From: Streptomyces sp. NRRL F-6676 | Lineage (GTDB): Bacteria; Actinomycetota; Actinomycetes; Streptomycetales; Streptomycetaceae | DNA: 64,000 nucleotides | Assembly: GCF_000725625.1 (NCBI RefSeq) | Contig: NZ_KL647084.1 | Location: forward strand, 108,745-172,744 | Reading direction: 5' to 3' | In this document: positions 43,365 through 53,200 of the stretch, one piece after another | Numbering within the stretch: the stretch's first letter is position 1 | Layout: each line of letters opens with the position of its first letter | Translations under genes and position numbers: made by a program | Notes under the pieces: generated by a model | Told to the model about the DNA's origin: nothing | The model's database searches: none | Seen by the model: only the letters and a program-made list of their open reading frames with translations

Positions 43365-44900
43365 GTGAGCGACGCGAGGCCTGACGGACAGTCCCCTCCC
43401 CGGAACCGGACCAAGGTGCCGGGGACCGTCGCGGCGCTGCCGCGGCAGGTCCGGGAGGAGCTGGTCTCCAGGCTCCGCCGCAACCGGCGGGCCTTCCGTG
43501 CCGAGGACGTCCAGGTCGTCGAGCCACCCCTGCTCAAGCGGGCCGTCGGCGCCTCGGCGCTCGGCAACTGCATGGAGTGGTTCGACTTCGGCGTCTACAG
43601 CTACCTCGCCGCCACCCTGGGCAAGGTGTTCTTCCCCGGCGCCTCGCCGGGCGCCCAGCTGATCTCGTCCTTCGCCACCTTCGCCGCGGCCTTCGTCGTA
43701 CGCCCGCTCGGCGGCCTCGTCTTCGGTCCGCTCGGCGACCGCGTCGGCCGGCAGAAGGTGCTCGCCACCACCATGATCATGATGGCGATCGGCACGTTCG
43801 TCATCGGGCTCATCCCCAGCTACTCCACCATCGGCATCGCCGCGCCCGTCCTGCTGCTGCTCGCCCGGATGCTCCAGGGCTTCTCCACCGGCGGCGAGTA
43901 CGGCGGCGCCACCACCTTCGTCGCCGAGTACTCGCCGGACCGCCGCCGGGGCTTCCTCTCCAGCTGGCTCGACTTCGGCACCTTCGTCGGCTACGCGCTC
44001 GGCTCCGCGCTGGTCACCGTGCTGAACCTGGCGCTCACCGACGCCGAGATGCTCGCCTGGGGCTGGCGCATCCCGTTCCTGATCGCCGGGCCGCTCGGCG
44101 TGATCGGCCTGTACATGCGGCTCAAGCTGGAGGAGAGCCCGGCCTTCCAGCAGCAGCTCGACGAGCACGAGAAGAGCCTCGCCCAGGAGTCTGCGGGCAC
44201 GGAGTTCAGGACCATCGTCAAGGAACACTGGCGGTCCCTGCTGATCTGCATGGGCCTGGTGCTCCTCTACAACGTCACCAACTACATGGTCACCGGCTTC
44301 CTGCCGACCTACCAGACCGAGACCCTGGACCGCTCCAGCGGCTCCGCCGACGTGCTCGTGCTGATCGGCATGGTGTGGATCGTCCTGCTGATCACCTTCC
44401 TCGGCCGGCTCAGCGACCGGGTCGGCCGGCGGCCCGTCTACGCCGTCGCGGCCGCCGCGATGATCGTCCTCGCGATCCCGTCGTTCCTGCTGATCAAGAT
44501 GGAGGGGACATGGGCGCCGATCGGCGGTGTCCTGATCCTGTCCACGCTGCTCGCCGGGTTCGCCGCGCCGAGCGCCGCGACGCTGCCCGCGCTGTTCCCG
44601 ACCGCCGTCCGCTACGCGGCCATGGGCATCGGCTTCAACGTCGCCGTGTCCGCGTTCGGCGGGACGACGCCGCTGGTCACCGAGGCGCTGATCAACGCCA
44701 CGGGGAACGACATGATGCCCGCGTACTATCTGATCCTCGCCGGGGTCATCGGGCTGGTGACCGTGAAGTTCCTGCCGGAGAGCGCGCAGGTTCCGTTGCA
44801 CGGCTCGCAGCCGATGGTGGGCTCCGCGGAGGAGCGGAGCGAGCTGATCCGGACGTCGAAGGACCTGTACCGGGTGGAGCAGGGGTCGGGGGCGCGCTGA
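43365..44900 (+). CDS. MHS-family MFS transporter (ProP-like)
   Basis: 511 residues from GTG 43365, with AAGGCGG upstream. A 70-residue charged N-terminal tail precedes 12 helices. The MHS signatures are visible: GNCMEWFDFGVYSYLA, then PLGGLVFGPLGDRVGRQKVL and LQGFSTGGEYGGATTFVAEYSP. ProP-like members import proline, betaine or other compatible solutes with H+. There is no C-terminal coiled coil like that of E. coli ProP. Substrate choice is inferred. Confidence 0.92.
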   Translation: MSDARPDGQSPPRNRTKVPGTVAALPRQVREELVSRLRRNRRAFRAEDVQVVEPPLLKRAVGASALGNCMEWFDFGVYSYLAATLGKVFFPGASPGAQLISSFATFAAAFVVRPLGGLVFGPLGDRVGRQKVLATTMIMMAIGTFVIGLIPSYSTIGIAAPVLLLLARMLQGFSTGGEYGGATTFVAEYSPDRRRGFLSSWLDFGTFVGYALGSALVTVLNLALTDAEMLAWGWRIPFLIAGPLGVIGLYMRLKLEESPAFQQQLDEHEKSLAQESAGTEFRTIVKEHWRSLLICMGLVLLYNVTNYMVTGFLPTYQTETLDRSSGSADVLVLIGMVWIVLLITFLGRLSDRVGRRPVYAVAAAAMIVLAIPSFLLIKMEGTWAPIGGVLILSTLLAGFAAPSAATLPALFPTAVRYAAMGIGFNVAVSAFGGTTPLVTEALINATGNDMMPAYYLILAGVIGLVTVKFLPESAQVPLHGSQPMVGSAEERSELIRTSKDLYRVEQGSGAR

Positions 44901-44932
44901 GACCGACGCCCGGGTCCGCCGCGGCAGCCGTG

Positions 44933-45010
44933 GCACTCGGTTCCGCCGTGGCCGTCGTGCACTCGGTTCCGGCGTGGCCGTCGTGCACTCGGTTCCGGCG
45001 TGGCCGTCGT
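44933..45010. repeat. Three exact-length 26-bp tandem repeats
   Basis: Units 44933-44958, 44959-44984 and 44985-45010 share GCACTCGGTTCCGGCGTGGC plus CGTCGT; the first differs by one base. A decayed fourth copy starts at 45012. They fill the spacer behind the transporter gene. No spacers interrupt the units, so this is a minisatellite and not CRISPR. Confidence 0.85.
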
Positions 45011-45134
45011 GGCACTCACGGTGACGTGGCCGAGGCCACGTCCGGGGCGTGGTCCGCGCCATATCGCGGGGCGGGACGGCGGGGATATCTTTCCCGCGTC
45101 CTCCCCTCCGCCTCCGCGATCGAACGGCCCCGTC

Positions 45135-45665
45135 GTGTCCGCAGACCTCTCCCCGCTCATCGCCGCGACCTCGCAGTGGCTGACGCTCAGCTACCCGTCG
45201 GCGGGCAGCGCGCTGGACTCCGCCCTCGCCGAGGTCCAGGCCCGGCAGGCGGTGACCGTCGCCGCGTGGCTGTGCTACCCGACCGCCGTCGACGCCGAGC
45301 TGGCCGCGATGGCCGGATCCGGGGGCTCCGCCCGCCTCGACCGGGTCACGGGCGCGGAACCCGTCGGCGAGGACGAGGAGGGGCTCGGCCTCGCCTGGCG
45401 CACCTGGGTGGACGAGGTCGTGGCGAGCTGGGCCACCTGTCTGCTCAGCGACCCGGCGCTCGCCGAAGGGGCGGTCGCCGCGGTCACGGCGGGGGAACAC
45501 GCGGGCGGACTCCCCCTCGACTTCCGCCGCCTCCTCGCGCCGGACCCACGGGACGTGCGGGCGGCGGCGCTGCTGCGCCACCCGGACCTGGTGGCACCGG
45601 TCGCCGACCTGCACCGCGCCCGGCTGCTCGACCACCTCGGACTGGACGAGACGCTGCCGGCCTGA
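45135..45665 (+). CDS. Hypothetical protein
   Basis: 176 residues from GTG 45135; no ribosome site is clear, and the frame runs open upstream through the repeats with unlikely composition. The protein is helical and soluble (SADLSPLIAATSQWLTLSYPSAGSALDSALAEVQARQAVTVAAWLC...). No known motif is visible. It converges with the lipoprotein gene 27 bp away. The family is not recognised. Confidence 0.65.
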   Translation: MSADLSPLIAATSQWLTLSYPSAGSALDSALAEVQARQAVTVAAWLCYPTAVDAELAAMAGSGGSARLDRVTGAEPVGEDEEGLGLAWRTWVDEVVASWATCLLSDPALAEGAVAAVTAGEHAGGLPLDFRRLLAPDPRDVRAAALLRHPDLVAPVADLHRARLLDHLGLDETLPA

Positions 45666-45692
45666 CGCCGTGCGCCGGTGGGGGCGCGGGTG

Positions 45693-46334
45693 TCAGGAGG
45701 ACGGCGTCGGTGCGGGCGGCGGCGCGGTGGTCATGAGCGCGGTGGTTGTGGTCGCGGGCGTGGTGCGTGGCGGCGAGGCCGTCGGCGGCGGTGTGGTCCT
45801 GGGCGGTGTGGGCTCCGGACTGCTCGGCGGCAGCGAGGACGGTTCGATGACCTGCGTGGGCACCGTCAGGGTCGTCGAGCCGGCCTTACGGAAGGTCAGG
45901 GTGAGTTTCAGGAAGTCGCCGGCCCGCAGCCGTTCGCCGATGTGCCGCAGCTCCAGGTGCGGTTTCCCGGCGTACAGCTTCCCGGTCGTCTCCGGGGCCA
46001 CCGTGATCCCGTCCGGCAGCTCGTGGCCCTCGCCGTCGACCAGGGCCACCGACTCGGCCCGGTCGCTCTTCGCCGCGACGAGGGTGTCCTTCGCGTCGCC
46101 CTCGTTGCGCACGTACAGATAGACCGGCACGTCCGAGCCCGCCCGCCAGGAGCCGCCTTCGGGATGGGCCGCGTGGACATAGCGGATCGCCAACCGCCCG
46201 AGGTCGGCGTTGGCGCCCGGCGCCGAGTAGGGCGGCTTCTGCTCGCCCTCGCTTCCCGCGCAGCCGCCCGTCAGCAGCACCGAAGCGGCCACGGTGAGCG
46301 GCGCGATGCCGCGGATCAGTGAGCGCACCGTCAT
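45693..46334 (-). CDS. Lipoprotein with PCu(A)C-like domain
   Basis: 213 residues, ATG 46334 with GGGAGGTCCC upstream. The signal peptide (SLIRGIAPLTVAASVLLTGGC) ends in a slightly unusual lipobox, TGGC. The beta-sandwich region (IRYVHAAHPEGGSWRAGSDVPVYLYVRNEGDAKDTLVAAKSD...LELRHIGERLRAGDFLKLTLTF) resembles PCu(A)C/DUF461 lipoproteins of Streptomyces, but the Met-rich copper ligands are not present. A Pro/Thr-rich tail of about 45 residues ends the protein. It is probably cell-surface anchored, and the copper role is doubtful. Confidence 0.7.
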   Translation of the reverse strand: MTVRSLIRGIAPLTVAASVLLTGGCAGSEGEQKPPYSAPGANADLGRLAIRYVHAAHPEGGSWRAGSDVPVYLYVRNEGDAKDTLVAAKSDRAESVALVDGEGHELPDGITVAPETTGKLYAGKPHLELRHIGERLRAGDFLKLTLTFRKAGSTTLTVPTQVIEPSSLPPSSPEPTPPRTTPPPTASPPRTTPATTTTALMTTAPPPAPTPSS

Positions 46335-46455
46335 GGGACCTCCCGCGTGACTGTGCGCCGGGAGTACCCGCCGCATGCCCTCCGCAACACGCGGACCGGC
46401 GCCGTCCCTCCACCGGCCGCGCCGCACCTCGCGGTCCCTCCGCCGTCCGGGCTCG

Positions 46456-47016
46456 TCACCCCAGGTGGCGGGTCGGGGCGGCGCCGCTCGGGGCCACCCG
46501 CGGGGTGGGCCCCGGTGTCGCCGGGACCCAGAACGGGGCGTCCTCGGACTGCTCCACCCTGGAGCCGTCGGGCCGGTAGCCGTCGCGCGCGCCGACGGGG
46601 GCGCGGGAGGCGACCGTCCACAGCAGGACGACCGCGGCGGCCGCGCCGAGCAGCCGGGCGATCCGGCGGCGCCTGGCCCGCGCGTCGAGGTCGCGCCAGG
46701 CCGGGCCGGCCCGCCACTCCTCCGGCCGCCACAACTCACCCACGGCATCGGCCGGTTCCCACCCGCCGCCGCCGGAGCCGCCCGCGGCACCCGGGCCGCC
46801 GGTGACCGCACCCGCGCCGCCGGACCCGGCGCGGTCGGTGCGGGTCCGGACCCGCGCGCCCTCCGCCCGTTCCCGGGCCGACGGCTCGCGCGGGGCCGAT
46901 TCCGCGATCGCCCGCTCGTCGTCGTGGGCGAAGCGCGTCCACACCCCTTCCGGTATGGCGGCCCCGCCGTCCTCGTTCTCCGGGGAACCCTCGCCCCCCG
47001 GCCCCTGAAGGGTCAC
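46456..47016 (-). CDS. Hypothetical single-pass membrane protein
   Basis: 186 residues from GTG 47016, with GGGAG upstream. A charged, Gly/Ala-rich cytoplasmic N-terminus (about 110 residues) precedes RARRRRIARLLGAAAAVVLLWTVASRAP, a single membrane helix with positive residues on its inner side. A short extracellular tail follows (DGYRPDGSRVEQSEDAPFWVPATPG). No known family is recognised. It is upstream of and co-directional with the lipoprotein gene. Confidence 0.7.
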   Translation of the reverse strand: MTLQGPGGEGSPENEDGGAAIPEGVWTRFAHDDERAIAESAPREPSARERAEGARVRTRTDRAGSGGAGAVTGGPGAAGGSGGGGWEPADAVGELWRPEEWRAGPAWRDLDARARRRRIARLLGAAAAVVLLWTVASRAPVGARDGYRPDGSRVEQSEDAPFWVPATPGPTPRVAPSGAAPTRHLG

Positions 47017-47259
47017 GATCCGCTGCTCCCTGCCTCGTACACCCCCGCCCCCGGCCCCCGCCCCGGGGAGCCGCCGGTTTCCGGGGGTCCGCAGATTTTT
47101 GCACAGACCAAAGAACCCGGGAACCGGTGCGCGGCCACCCGGCCGCGCCCGACGGGGTGGCCGTCCGTATCCGCCGTTTACCGGACGCCGGGGCGGGTCA
47201 CCCAGAGGTGACCAACCACGCGTGAAGTGTGAAACCAGGTGTGCCCGAAGGAGTGCGTC

Positions 47260-49068
47260 ATGGCATTGGTGGCCGATTTCGTCTTGCAACGGCTGCGGGA
47301 ATGGGGGATCGAGCGGGTCTACGGCTATCCCGGCGACGGGATCAACGGCCTGCTCGGCGCGTTCGACCGGGCGGAGGGGCACCCCGAGTTCATCCAGACG
47401 CGCCACGAGGAGATGGCCGCGTTCATGGCCTGCGCGCACGCCAAGTTCACCGGTGAGGTGGGCTGCTGCACCGCCACCTCCGGCCCCGGCGCCGTCCACC
47501 TCCTCAACGGCCTCTACGACGCCAAGCTGGACCACCAGCCCGTCGTCGCCGTCGTCGGCCAGCAGAAGCGGCTCTCCCTGGGCTCCCACTACCAGCAGGA
47601 GATCGCGCTGGAGCAGCTGTTCTCGGACGTCTCCGAGTACTGCCAGATGATCACGCACCCGGGCCAGGCCCGGCACGTGATCGACCGGGCGTTCAAGACC
47701 GCCCTCACCACCCGCTCGGTGGCCACCATCATCGTCCCGGACGACATCCAGGAGGAGGACGCCCAGCCCTCCCCGCCCAAGATGCACGGCTCCGTGTTCT
47801 CCAGCGTCGGCTGGAGCCGGCCGCGGATGCTGCCCGACGAGGGGGAGTTGCGCAAGGCGGCCGACATCCTCAACGCGGGCGAGAAGGTCGCCATGCTCAT
47901 CGGCCAGGGCGCCGCCAAGGCCGCGAGCGAGGTCGTGGAGGCGGCCGAACTGCTCGGCGCCGGTGTCGCCAAGGCGCTGCTCGGCCGCGAGGTGCTGCCC
48001 GACGACATCCCGTTCGTCACCGGCCCCATCGGCCTGCTCGGCACCAAGGCCAGCGACAAGATGATCCAGAACTGCGACACCCTGTTCATGATCGGCACCA
48101 GCTTCCCGTACGCGGAGTGGCTGCCCGACGAGGGCCAGGCCAAGGGCGTCGAGATCGACATCGACGGACGCATGATCGGCATCCGCTACCCGATGGACGC
48201 CCATCTCGTCGGCGACTCCAGGGAGACGCTCAAGGCCCTGCTGCCGCTCCTGCGGCGCAAGGAGGACCGCGGCTGGCGCGAGGAGATCGAGAAGGACGTC
48301 AGGGAGTGGAACGACCTGTGCGAGAAGCGGGCCGGCCAGCACTTCGAGGGGAAGATCAACCCCGAGGCGGTGGCCAGTGAGCTCTCGCCGCGGCTGCCCG
48401 ACAACTGCGTCCTGACCGCCGACTCCGGCTCCGGCACCAACTGGTGGGCCCGCCACCTCAAGCTCCGCAAGGGCATGCAGGCCTCGCTCTCCGGCACCCT
48501 GGCGACGATGGGCCCCGGCACGCCGTACGCCATCGCGGCCCGGTTCGCCTACCCGGACCGCCCGGTGATCGCCTTCGTCGGGGACGGCGCGTTCCAGATG
48601 AACGGCATGAACGAGATGATCACCATCAAGCGGTACATGGACCGGCTCGCCGGGCCCGCGCCGTTCATCTTCTGCGTCTTCAACAACCAGGACCTCAACC
48701 AGGTCACCTGGGAACAGCGCGCCATGGCCGGGGACCCCAAGTTCCCGGGCTCGCAGTACATCCCGGACGTCCCCTACGCCCAGTACGCCGAACTCCTCGG
48801 CCTCAAGGGCATCTACTGCGACCAGCCCAAGAAGGTCGGCAAGGCCTGGGACGAGGCGCTGGCCAGCGACCGGCCGGTGGTCCTGGAGTTCAAGGTCGAC
48901 CAGGAGATCGCGCCGATCCCGCCGCACATCATGCTCGCCCAGGGCAAGAAGGCCGCGAAGGCCGCCGTGCACGACCCGGAGAAGGCCGGCATCGCCGCCA
49001 AGGGCATGCGGCAGAAGCTCTCCGAGGTCGCCGAGCACCTGCCCGGACGCCACCATGACGGGGAGTGA
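47260..49068 (+). CDS. Thiamine pyrophosphate enzyme, pyruvate oxidase/dehydrogenase-like
   Basis: 602 residues from ATG 47260, 6 bases after AAGGAG; a GTG at 47239 is less well placed. The TPP-activating Glu is in TRHEEMAAFMACAHAKF (about residue 51). The C-terminal ThDP motif is VGDGAFQMNGMNEMITIKRY...FNNQDLNQVTWE (from about residue 441). The order PYR, central, PP is complete. The family (PoxB, acetolactate synthase-like) decarboxylates 2-oxo acids. The next gene overlaps by 14 bp, so the enzyme belongs to that catabolic unit. The exact substrate is not readable. Confidence 0.9.
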   Translation: MALVADFVLQRLREWGIERVYGYPGDGINGLLGAFDRAEGHPEFIQTRHEEMAAFMACAHAKFTGEVGCCTATSGPGAVHLLNGLYDAKLDHQPVVAVVGQQKRLSLGSHYQQEIALEQLFSDVSEYCQMITHPGQARHVIDRAFKTALTTRSVATIIVPDDIQEEDAQPSPPKMHGSVFSSVGWSRPRMLPDEGELRKAADILNAGEKVAMLIGQGAAKAASEVVEAAELLGAGVAKALLGREVLPDDIPFVTGPIGLLGTKASDKMIQNCDTLFMIGTSFPYAEWLPDEGQAKGVEIDIDGRMIGIRYPMDAHLVGDSRETLKALLPLLRRKEDRGWREEIEKDVREWNDLCEKRAGQHFEGKINPEAVASELSPRLPDNCVLTADSGSGTNWWARHLKLRKGMQASLSGTLATMGPGTPYAIAARFAYPDRPVIAFVGDGAFQMNGMNEMITIKRYMDRLAGPAPFIFCVFNNQDLNQVTWEQRAMAGDPKFPGSQYIPDVPYAQYAELLGLKGIYCDQPKKVGKAWDEALASDRPVVLEFKVDQEIAPIPPHIMLAQGKKAAKAAVHDPEKAGIAAKGMRQKLSEVAEHLPGRHHDGE

Positions 49069-50224
49069 CCCGGCCCCCGGCGCCGGCTCGCCGGCCGACC
49101 GCCCGGTCGACGCCGTCGACGTGCACGCCTTCGAGGTGCCCGTCGACGGCCCCGACGGCACCGAACAGGACGGCACCCTGGACTGGGACTCCACCACCAT
49201 GGTCCTGGTCCGGGTGCACGCCGGCGGCCGCACCGGCATCGGCTACACCTACGGGGACACCTCGGTCGCCTCGTTCGTCGAGTCCAAGCTCGCGCCGGTG
49301 GTGCGGGGCGGCTCCGCCGCCGCACCGGCCGCGCTGTGGCACGAGATGGGCGTGCGGACGCGCAACGCGGGCCGCCCCGGCGTCGGCGCCATGGCGCTCT
49401 CCGCCGTCGACGTGGCCCTGTGGGACCTCAAGGCGCGGCTGCTGGACCTGCCGCTCGTCCACCTCCTGCCCGCCTACCACGACCGGGTGCCGGTCTACGG
49501 CAGCGGCGGCTTCACCAACTACTCCCTCGGCCGGCTCACCGACCAGCTCGGCGGCTGGGTCCAGCAGGGCATCCCCCGGGTGAAGCTGAAGACCTCCCGG
49601 GACCCGGAGCAGGACCCCGGGCGGCTGACCGCGGTGCGCCGGGCGGTCGGCGACGAGGCGGAGATCTTCACCGACGCCAACGGCGCGCTCGGCCGCAAAC
49701 AGGCCCTGTACTGGGCGCACCGGTTCCACGAGGAGTGGGACGTGCGCTGGTTCGAGGAGCCCGTCAGCTCCGCCGACCTGGAGGGCCTGCGGCTGCTGCG
49801 CGACCGCGGACCGGCCCGGCTGGAGATCGCCGCGGGCGAGTACGCCTACACCCCGCAGGACTTCGTCAACCTCGTGAACGGCCGCGCGGTGGACTGCCTC
49901 CAGGCCGACGTCACCCGCTGCGGCGGCATCACCGGGGTCCTGGAGATCGCCGGCCTCTCGGCCGCCGAACACCTCGACCTGTCCGCCCACTGCGCCCCGG
50001 CCGTCTCCGCCCACGCCTTCTGCGCGGTGCGCCGGCTGCGGCACCTGGAGTACTTCCACGACCACGTACGCGTCGAGAGCCTGCTCCTCGACGGCACCCT
50101 GTCCCCGGCCGGCGGCGCCCTGCGCCCCGACCCCGCCCGCCCCGGGCTCGGCCTCGACGTCAAGTGGGCCGACGCGGAGCCCTACCGCGTGTACGGAACG
50201 CGCCCGGCCCGACCGGGCCAGTGA
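49055..50224 (+). CDS. Enolase-superfamily (mandelate racemase/muconate-lactonizing type) enzyme
   Basis: 389 residues, ATG 49055, 14 bp inside the TPP gene. The barrel has the KxK base in RVKLKTSRD (about residue 178), Mg ligands Asp in FTDANGAL, Glu in WFEEPVS and Glu in AAGEYAY, and His in LSAHCAPAVS (about 311). The full MR-type set is present. Members dehydrate sugar acids or isomerise small acids; here the partner enzymes (2-oxo acid decarboxylase, FAD/Fe-S dehydrogenase) suggest sugar-acid breakdown. The substrate is unknown. Confidence 0.9.
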   Translation: MTGSDPAPGAGSPADRPVDAVDVHAFEVPVDGPDGTEQDGTLDWDSTTMVLVRVHAGGRTGIGYTYGDTSVASFVESKLAPVVRGGSAAAPAALWHEMGVRTRNAGRPGVGAMALSAVDVALWDLKARLLDLPLVHLLPAYHDRVPVYGSGGFTNYSLGRLTDQLGGWVQQGIPRVKLKTSRDPEQDPGRLTAVRRAVGDEAEIFTDANGALGRKQALYWAHRFHEEWDVRWFEEPVSSADLEGLRLLRDRGPARLEIAAGEYAYTPQDFVNLVNGRAVDCLQADVTRCGGITGVLEIAGLSAAEHLDLSAHCAPAVSAHAFCAVRRLRHLEYFHDHVRVESLLLDGTLSPAGGALRPDPARPGLGLDVKWADAEPYRVYGTRPARPGQ

Positions 50225-50241
50225 AGGAGAGCTGACACCAG

Positions 50242-53200
50242 ATGGCGACCACAGCACGCCGCTCGACGCGCGACGTCCCCGCGAAGACCCACCCGGACAT
50301 CGCCGGAGCGCCCCGGGGCCGGGAGACCGTCGACGTCGGCAGACTGGAGCGCGCGCTGCGCAAGGCGGTGGACGGCGAGGTCCGCTTCGACACCGCTTCC
50401 CTCGGCCTGTACGCCCAGGACGCCTCCAACTTCCGCCAGGTGCCGATCGGCGTCGTCGTCCCGCGCACCCTGGACGACGTCGTCGCCGTGCACAGGATCT
50501 GCCACCGCTTCGGTGCCCCCGTCCTCAACCGCGGCGGCGGCACCAGCCTGTCCGGCGAGACGGTCAACGAGGCCGTCGTCATCGACCACTCCAAGTACCT
50601 CACCGCCATCGGGGAGATCGACCCCGCCAAGCGACTGGTCACCTGCGAGCCGGGCGTCATCAACGAGGAACTCAACCGGCACACCGGGAAGTACGACCTG
50701 GTCTTCGGACCCGACCCCTCCTCGCACTCGCGGTGCGTCATCGGCGGCAACATCGGCAACAACTCCTGCGGCATCCACTCCGTCCAGTCGCAGCTCTACG
50801 GCCCCGGACCGCGCACCAGCGACAACGTGCACGCCCTGGAGGTCGTCACCTACGACGGCGCACGCTTCTGGGTCGGCGTGAACGAGGAGGAGCACCTCGA
50901 CGAGATCATCGCCGCCGGCGGCCGCAAGGGCGAGATCTACGCCGCCCTGCGCGACCTGCGCGACAAGTACGCCGACGCCATCCGGGCCGGCTTCCGCTCC
51001 GTGGAGGAGGTGCCGCGCCGGGTCTCCGGCTACAACCTCGACGAACTCCTGCCCGAACGCGGCTTCAACGTCGCCCGCGCCCTGGTCGGCACCGAGAGCA
51101 CCTGCGCCACCGCGCTCCGGGCCGTCCTCATGCTCACCCCCGCCCTGCTCCAGCGCACCACCGTGGTCGTGGAGTACGACGACCTGGCCGGGGCGTCCGA
51201 GCACTGCACGGAGATCATCGAGGGCTTCAAGCCGATCGGCCTGGAGGGGCTCGACCACCAGCTGATCAAGGATCAGCAGCTGAAGAACATGAACGTCGAG
51301 GACATCAAGGAGCTCCCGCACCCCGAGGGCGGAGCCTGGCTCGTCGTCCAGTTCGGCGCGGACACCACCGAGGACTCCGTCGCCCAGGCGGACCGCTTCG
51401 TCGCGTGGCTGACCGGTGAGAAGGGCTACGACCGCGACCGCGTCAGGATCGCCAGGAGCGCCCAGGAGGGCGGCACCAGCGAGCACCTGTGGGCCATCCG
51501 CGAGAGCGGCCTCGGCTCCACCGCCTTCCCGCCCGACGGCCAGGACCACTGGCCCGGCTGGGAGGACTCCGCCGTCCCGCCCACCCGCATCGCCGAGTAC
51601 GTGCGCAAGCTGCGCGAGGTCATGGACCGGTACGGCATCACCGGCGCCATGTACGGCCACTTCGGCCAGGGCTGCATCCACTGCCGGCTCAGCTTCGACC
51701 TGCGCACCGCCGACGGACTGGCCACCTACCGCGCCTTCATGGAGGAGGCCGGCGACCTGGTGGCGTCGATGGGCGGCTCCGTCTCCGGCGAGCACGGCGA
51801 CGGACAGCAGCGCGCCGAACTCCTGGAGAAGCAGTACGGGCCCGAACTCCTCCAGGCCATGCGGGAGTTCAAGACCATCTGGGACCCGCAGTGGAAGATG
51901 AACCCGGGCAAGGTCGTCGACCCCTACCGGATGGACGAGAACCTCAAGCTCGGCACCGACTACAACCCGCCGCGCCCCCAGGTGAAGTTCGCCTACCCGG
52001 ACGACGGCGGCGACTTCGCGCACGCCACCGTGCGCTGCGTCGGCATCGGCAAGTGCCGGGTCCCGCAGGCGGAGAACACGATGTGCCCCAGCTTCCAGGT
52101 GACCCGCGAGGAGAAACACTCCACCCGGGGCCGTGCCCGACTGCTGTACGAGATGCTCGAAGGCGACGTCGTCACCGACGGCTGGCAGTCCGAGGAGGTC
52201 AAGGACGCCCTCGACCTCTGCCTCGCCTGCAAGGGCTGCACCAACGACTGCCCGGTCAACGTGGACATGCCCACGTACAAGGCGGAGTTCCTGCACCACC
52301 ACTACAAGTCCGCCCGCCGCTGGCGCCCCCGGTACGCCTACGCCTTCGGGTTCATCGACCAGGCCGCCCGGATCGCCTCCCGCGTCCCCGAGGTCGCCAA
52401 CCTCCTCACCCACACCCCGGGCCTCGCCCGCCTGGCCAAGCTGGTCGCGGGCATCGACGGCAAGCGGCCCCTGCCGCGCTTCGCCCCGATGACGCTCCAG
52501 GAGTGGTTCGCCCGGCGCGGCGGCACGGCCAACCCCAACGGCCGGCCCGTCGTCCTCTTCCCCGACACCTTCAACAACCACTTCCACACCGGCGTCGGCG
52601 TGGCCTGCGTCGAGGCGATCGAAGCCGCGGGGTGGCGGGTCATCATGCCCGAGCAGCACGTCTGCTGCGGCCGGCCGCTGTACGACTACGGGTTCCTGGA
52701 CGCCGCCGAACGCTATCTGCACCGGGTGCTGGACGTGCTGCGGCCCCATCTGCGGGCGGGCACGCCCATCGTCGGCATGGAGCCGAGCTGTCTGGCCGTG
52801 TTCAAGGACGAACTGCCCAAGCTGCTCCCGCACGACGACGACGCCCGCCGGCTCACCGGCAACGCGTACCACTTCGCCGAGTTCTTCCAGAAGTTCGACG
52901 TCACGCCGCCCCGGCTGGAGGGCAAGGCGCTGCTCTGGGGCCACTGTCACCAGCGTGCCACGGGTGGCATGAGCCCCGACCAGCGACTGCTGGAGAAGAT
53001 GGGCCTGGAGGTGGAGAACCTCAAGGGCGGCTGCTGCGGGCTGGCCGGGTCCTGGGGCTTCGAGGGCGGCAAGTACGACATCTCCATGGACTGCGGCGAA
53101 CAGGCCCTGCTGCCCGCGGTCCGCGACGCCGACGAGGACTGCCTGGTGGTGGCGGACGGCTTCTCCTGCAAGACACAGATCAAGGACGCGCGGACGGGAC

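Noticed and set aside
44933..45010. Tandem repeats considered as CRISPR
   Set aside because: Units are contiguous with no spacers, and no cas gene is nearby.
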